From Candidatus Nitrosopumilus limneticus (GTDB lineage Archaea > Thermoproteota > Nitrososphaeria > Nitrososphaerales > Nitrosopumilaceae): a stretch of 64,000 nucleotides of DNA. Of this stretch, positions 59,173 to 64,000 are shown piece after piece. The translations under genes and the position numbers were made by a program. The notes under the pieces were generated by a model. The model did no database searches, was not told the DNA's origin, and worked only from the letters and a program-made list of their open reading frames with translations. Numbering within the stretch: the stretch's first letter is position 1; each line of letters opens with the position of its first letter. The stretch is taken from contig JAHCGZ010000001.1 in the NCBI GenBank assembly GCA_022117465.1, positions 62,001-126,000 of the forward strand, written 5' to 3'.

Positions 59173-59367
59173 TTATGGAGCAGATAATGATTCATCATTT
59201 AAACAATTTACAAGTTTTTCACTATAATGACCATATTGGTCCATGCATGTAACAATCAAAGTTTCTAGTTCACGTTCTTGAATATATTGATTATAATATT
59301 CATACCCAAAAGTTCCAATTGCAATACTTACTAAAGCAAGTATTGTAATACTTAAAATAAATCTCAT
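59173..59367 (-). CDS. small single-TM protein
   Basis: N-terminal TM helix MRFILSITILALVSIAIGTFGYEYY. Confidence 0.45.
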   Translation of the reverse strand: MRFILSITILALVSIAIGTFGYEYYNQYIQERELETLIVTCMDQYGHYSEKLVNCLNDESLSAP

Positions 59368-59471
59368 ATTTTTTTAACAAAAGAATGAGGTTAAGAGGAT
59401 TTATTAAATTTTCAAAATATTGTTAAATTAAAACATAATAGTGATAAAATAGGCACAAATTAATCTAAAAA

Positions 59472-61358
59472 CTACATTTTATTTGGTGCAGAGATTCCAA
59501 GTAAATCTAAGGCTTTCTCCAAAGTTAAATTAAAAGAATGCACTAAACAAATACGTGATGATTTCAATGCACTATTATCAGAATCTAGAACTTTGACATG
59601 TTCATAAAATGAATTAAAGGAGACGGCTAAATCATGGCAGTATCTAGCAATTACTTTAGGAGCAAAATTATTTGCAGCATCACGTACTTGTAAATTAAAA
59701 AGACCAATTGTCTTAACTAAATCAAGTTCGGATTTTTCTTTGAGTAATGAGAAATCAACATCAGTATTTGGTTTAATTCCAGATTTTTCTAAGATTCTTG
59801 ATGCTCGTGCATATGCATATTGAATGTATGGTGCAGTGTCACCTTCCAAACTTAGAGATTTTGTTAAATCAAATATAATTATTTTATCTAAATCCTGTTT
59901 AATCATTTCATATCTCAATGTTCCAATAGATACAGATTGGGCAATTTCTTCAATTTCTGAATCACTTATTTCAGAATGGCGTTTTTTAGTTTCTTCAACA
60001 ATTTTTTGTTTTAATAATTCACATACAGAGTCAGCGCTCACATACAATCCTTTTCTACCAGACATCTGAGTTTGCTTTCCATCAGTTTCCAATCCTAGAG
60101 TTTTTGCAGTATCAGAACTTAATGTCACAGATTCATAACCAAGATGGACATAACTATTTGGAGTAGAATTAAATTTTTCCATCATAATAGTAATAATTTT
60201 TTGTAATCTTTCTTGACGCGAATCAATTACAGTGACAACTTTCGGAGCAGTGAAATTTTGAGAAATGGCATTCTCATTATTCAAACTAGTTTGCCAGAGA
60301 GTTTTAGAATTAGGTTGAAGAGCATCATATTTTTGATAGTAAAATGGGTCTTCTAACAAGCCTAATTTCCATGCGGCATAAGGGATGTCCTTGGCAATGT
60401 ATGTAGCAGTTCCGTTACTTCTAACAATTACTTTATCTTCATCCTTGCCATCACCACGAATTACCCAACATTGCGCATTTTTGCCCTCATTTTCAAACTC
60501 TATGAGACCCATATCTTTGAGTTTTTCAAAGATTTTAGACCATAATCCTGAACGAATTATTTGAGATTCAAAATTAAGGCAATCATAAGATACATTGAGA
60601 TTCCAACATGTTTGTAATTGACCTGCTAAAACTTTTCTAGTAATCATATCTCCAAATTTAGCAGTTTCAGAATTACCGTTTTCAAGTTCTTTTAAAGTAT
60701 TTTTTCTTATTTCTTCAAGAGAAGAATCATGTTCGTACTTTTGAGTAGTTTTAACATACACATCATCTCCACAATAATGATCAAACTTTTTTCCATTTGG
60801 AGGTTCTTCATTAAATCCAAAATGTTTGAATCCTACAATAATATCTGCTACTTGTAAACCAGAGTCATCGATGTAATTTAGAACATTGACATTGTAATTA
60901 GCTTTAGTTAAAATTCTAGAAACAGTATCACCAACTACAATATTTCTAATATGGCCAATGTGTAATGCTTTGTTAGGGTTAACACTTGTATGCTCAACTA
61001 CAATGTTTGAATTATTTCCAATATCAACATCACCATAGGTATCAAGATAGGATTCAGATAAAATTAACCGGCTTAATTTTGTCCAATCAGCAAAAAAGTT
61101 AAGATAACCCGATGGATGTGCTTCAGTTTTTAAAACTAATACACTTTCACATGTAGAATATTTTTCAGATAAAATTTGAGTAATTTCTTTAGGATTTTTT
61201 TTCATTTCTTTTGCAAGTAAAAATGCAATGTTAGAACTAACATCACCAAATCCAGGTTTTGCGACTTCCACAGAAAACGAAAAATCAGGAATTGAAAGAT
61301 CATTTAATATTAATTTAAGATTATTTTCAATTTCTTCAATAATTGATTGAAATGTCAT
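59472..61358 (-). CDS. argS: arginyl-tRNA synthetase
   Basis: HTSVNPNKALHIGHIRNIVVGD, MSGRKGLYVSADSV, YIQYAYARASRIL. Confidence 0.95.
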   Translation of the reverse strand: MTFQSIIEEIENNLKLILNDLSIPDFSFSVEVAKPGFGDVSSNIAFLLAKEMKKNPKEITQILSEKYSTCESVLVLKTEAHPSGYLNFFADWTKLSRLILSESYLDTYGDVDIGNNSNIVVEHTSVNPNKALHIGHIRNIVVGDTVSRILTKANYNVNVLNYIDDSGLQVADIIVGFKHFGFNEEPPNGKKFDHYCGDDVYVKTTQKYEHDSSLEEIRKNTLKELENGNSETAKFGDMITRKVLAGQLQTCWNLNVSYDCLNFESQIIRSGLWSKIFEKLKDMGLIEFENEGKNAQCWVIRGDGKDEDKVIVRSNGTATYIAKDIPYAAWKLGLLEDPFYYQKYDALQPNSKTLWQTSLNNENAISQNFTAPKVVTVIDSRQERLQKIITIMMEKFNSTPNSYVHLGYESVTLSSDTAKTLGLETDGKQTQMSGRKGLYVSADSVCELLKQKIVEETKKRHSEISDSEIEEIAQSVSIGTLRYEMIKQDLDKIIIFDLTKSLSLEGDTAPYIQYAYARASRILEKSGIKPNTDVDFSLLKEKSELDLVKTIGLFNLQVRDAANNFAPKVIARYCHDLAVSFNSFYEHVKVLDSDNSALKSSRICLVHSFNLTLEKALDLLGISAPNKM

Positions 61359-61359
61359 A

Positions 61360-62055
61360 CTATATCTCAGATAATTTGGGGGCTAATTTGTCTAGTGCTT
61401 CAAGAACTCCATCACCACTGCATCCAGATACAGTCATAGTGGCCTCAGAACGTACTGCATCAGAGGCATTACCAAGAGCAATACTAGTTTTTGCAACTTT
61501 AAACAACGGAATATCAGTAGCACTATCTCCAATGGCAATAACATCATCAGCAACAATATTGAATTTCTTCATTAATTCTGTAAAACCAGTTCCTTTGTCA
61601 ATGCCCTTGGAATTAATATGAATTGCATATTGACTGTCAGATAGTTTAACATCAAAATTATTTTCAGAAAGAATTTTTCTTGCATCAGCCATATCAAAAG
61701 TTCGCTCTAAAACAACTTCAGTCAATCGAGGAAATACAGGTTTTTTTTTAACCCCATCCAAATTATTTTTAATTAATTCAAATGCATTATTGCATTCGAC
61801 AATATTTCCCAATAACATATGATCATTAGCATCAAAAGCAATACAACCACCATTTTCACCAACGGCAATTTTTCTAGTTCCACCAAATACTGAAAGTAAA
61901 TACGCTTCAACAGAAGATCTGCCAGTTACATAGATTACATCATGACCCATGTTAGTTAATCTTCGAAGTGCCTCTAAGGCATCAAGATGAATTCTGCCTC
62001 CACCATTTTCAGTAATAGTTCCATCAATATCAATTGCGAAAATTTTCTTTTTCAT
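61360..62055 (-). CDS. HAD-family phosphoglycolate phosphatase, archaeal type
   Basis: FAIDIDGTITENGG, GENGGCIAF, VIAIGDSATDIPLFKVAKTSIALGNA. Confidence 0.85.
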   Translation of the reverse strand: MKKKIFAIDIDGTITENGGGRIHLDALEALRRLTNMGHDVIYVTGRSSVEAYLLSVFGGTRKIAVGENGGCIAFDANDHMLLGNIVECNNAFELIKNNLDGVKKKPVFPRLTEVVLERTFDMADARKILSENNFDVKLSDSQYAIHINSKGIDKGTGFTELMKKFNIVADDVIAIGDSATDIPLFKVAKTSIALGNASDAVRSEATMTVSGCSGDGVLEALDKLAPKLSEI

Positions 62056-62205
62056 GAAATTCTATTTTTATTACTAAATAATAATTAATTACACCAATTT
62101 CATTACTAAACAGCTTAATCTTAGTGGGGATAAATAGAAAGGCATAAAATTTACTTTACCATTTTCTTAGAAGCAATATTCAGTAAACTGATTTAACTAA
62201 CAGTT

Positions 62206-62781
62206 TTGTGTATCAAATCAATATTGACTACTAAATACGACGATTTAATCTTGAAAAACACTCCAAATTGGCGTTCCATTAGTGATATTACAAAAAAAGT
62301 AGGAGGAGACAAAAGTGAAGTAATGAAAGCTTGTGAAAGATTAGTTGAAATAGATTATCTTCAAACCAATCCAAATAAAAATAAAATAATGTATAAAAGA
62401 AAAAACGAATTACAAGACGAATTTAATTTTCTAATAATGATGGATAAGTTTGAGGCAAATCAAAAAATTGAATTGAATCGTCTAAAACAAATTCCTACTT
62501 TAATGATGACAGATGGTAAAAGATTTAGATCTAAAGGAATTGAATTAATGGAGAATATTTTAGAACAAATAGATAGGGCATCCATGGTCAAAATAAGATT
62601 AAAACATCAAAAGGAAATAGAATTAATTTCGTCTAATGTTGCAAATAATAGAATCAAGATATTAGATAATTACATTGAAAAAATAACTATTGCCCTAATG
62701 AATAAACATAAAGAAGAATACACTATAAATGCAATTGAAGAATACTTTCAAAACCATAATAAAAAAATGGATATCAATTAA
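62206..62781 (+). CDS. winged-helix-like protein
   Basis: NWRSISDITKKVGGDKSEVMKACERLVEIDYLQTNP helix-turn-helix-like. Confidence 0.5.
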   Translation: MCIKSILTTKYDDLILKNTPNWRSISDITKKVGGDKSEVMKACERLVEIDYLQTNPNKNKIMYKRKNELQDEFNFLIMMDKFEANQKIELNRLKQIPTLMMTDGKRFRSKGIELMENILEQIDRASMVKIRLKHQKEIELISSNVANNRIKILDNYIEKITIALMNKHKEEYTINAIEEYFQNHNKKMDIN

Positions 62782-63853
62782 TCAAAATCTTTTTAGAAAT
62801 TTTAGAAGAAAGTACTACAGCAAGAATGCCCATTAAAATTGCAGGAATCATAGTATAAATTAAAACAGTTTGAATTAATTCAAAATAAACAAAATAGATT
62901 AAACTGGGTGATACTAATTTACCCAATAAAATTTCATTATATGTATACATCACATATGGATAATACACCATATAGAATACAGACCCAACCAACCCACCAG
63001 CAAAAAACATAGAGAGTTTAGAACGATTCAATTTAAGAAAAATATCAACAATTACAAACGGAATTAAGTTAAGAGCGTAGAATTGAACAGTGTCAGACAT
63101 TGCAAAATTAGGAATTATTGCAGTTGTGCTATAAATTAACAAAAATAAACCTCCCAAAATGCTGATTAATCCAAATTGATAATTTGATAGTCTAAAAATC
63201 AAAGTAATCGAAAATGAAATTAAAAAAGGATACGCCAAAGAGGCAATGATGAAAGCAATAGTTGGTTCAGGATTAAATTCAAAAAAATCAGTACTAGAAA
63301 AAGGTAAAGATAATGAGGAAATTATTCCAGATGCAGATAACCAAATAGGAATTACTGCTAAAATTAACAAATATTGTGAAACATATTGTGAATTATTAAA
63401 TTTCAAATATCTGGAAATGCCAATCATCCCACCAATACTACATAGAAACATTCCAGTTATCAAAGTAAAATGAGGGGGACTAAGTAATCCATCTAAACCA
63501 AAATACGAATGCCAGATAAAATCTAAAGGTCCAGCACCAGTAAGTAATCCAATACCAATTAATTGAATTTTAAATGATAAAAAATAAGAATTTTTAAATT
63601 TTTGCAAATTTCTCCAACCAATAAAAGATAAAATCACACCAAGCAAAGACACAGCAACTCCTGAATACATTAAAGCATGAGGAGGAGAGAAAAACGATTC
63701 AGGTTTACTAAGCAAATGATTTGTAATATCCCAGCTTCCACCAACAGTTACTAAAAGAATTCCAAGACTAGTCAAGATACTGCCAATTAAGAAAATAATT
63801 TCAGATCTAATTTTTAGAAAGGATTCTGATGAGTTTGAGGTAGAAAAGATCAT
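62774..63853 (-). CDS. polytopic membrane protein
   Basis: About nine TM helices. Confidence 0.7.
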   Translation of the reverse strand: MIFSTSNSSESFLKIRSEIIFLIGSILTSLGILLVTVGGSWDITNHLLSKPESFFSPPHALMYSGVAVSLLGVILSFIGWRNLQKFKNSYFLSFKIQLIGIGLLTGAGPLDFIWHSYFGLDGLLSPPHFTLITGMFLCSIGGMIGISRYLKFNNSQYVSQYLLILAVIPIWLSASGIISSLSLPFSSTDFFEFNPEPTIAFIIASLAYPFLISFSITLIFRLSNYQFGLISILGGLFLLIYSTTAIIPNFAMSDTVQFYALNLIPFVIVDIFLKLNRSKLSMFFAGGLVGSVFYMVYYPYVMYTYNEILLGKLVSPSLIYFVYFELIQTVLIYTMIPAILMGILAVVLSSKISKKILIN

Positions 63854-63878
63854 ATCATTAATTATAATTTACAAAATA

Positions 63879-64000
63879 TTAGGGATTAACAGTTACCGAA
63901 TGAACTAGAACATATTCATTTTGTTGATCCAAAATTCCAGAATGAGGGTAATGAGAAAGTTCACTTGTATGAGGAATACCAATTGATTTAACATAGATAT
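63879..64000 (-). CDS. C-terminal fragment of a protein truncated at window end
   Basis: Minus-strand reading ...IYVKSIGIPHTSELSHYPHSGILDQQNEYVLVHSVTVNP*. Confidence 0.4.
   Translation of the reverse strand, partial: IYVKSIGIPHTSELSHYPHSGILDQQNEYVLVHSVTVNP

Noticed and set aside
58540-59460. TTTAGGCACAAA-like sequences at 58540 and 59450 as extra boxes
   Set aside because: They lack the CACTA core and are not at the 49-bp spacing.

Overview
AT-rich chromosomal window that looks like a Nitrosopumilus-type ammonia-oxidising archaeon (Nitrososphaerota/Thaumarchaeota), judged from CdvA, FEN1, PolB, TFB, a NmPin-like parvulin, an archaeal proteasome beta subunit and PPDK. It contains mostly tightly packed housekeeping genes, one tRNA-Ser(CGA) with a long variable arm, a complete Pst/PhoU phosphate cluster, many small zinc-ribbon or single-TM microproteins, and no CRISPR array, rRNA or obvious transposon. 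The most interesting signal is a 9-bp element, TTRGCACTA. It occurs nine times in intergenic DNA in two blocks (about 1.0-6.2 kb and 53.6-56.1 kb) and only once elsewhere, inside a CDS. For most copies its near edge lies 48-50 bp upstream of a plausible start codon, just upstream of a TATA-like box at about -30 to -24. The downstream genes include a CrtI-like FAD oxidoreductase, a divergent TFB, a photolyase and two DICT-like sensor proteins. A near-match of the element, at the same 49-bp spacing, precedes a B12-binding protein with a CarH-like W-x9-EH motif. I propose a candidate light/cobalamin-responsive regulon, possibly an archaeal analogue of CarH/LitR control. Other notable points: a proteasome beta subunit with Ala at the Thr1 position, a likely frameshifted ORF at 18.3 kb, a duplicated ThyX-like protein, a PstS with eight perfect 15-bp repeats encoding KKAAD, and a perfect 10-bp TTCG-loop hairpin in a 0.3-kb intergenic region. 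No searches were run; all family assignments come from reading the translations.
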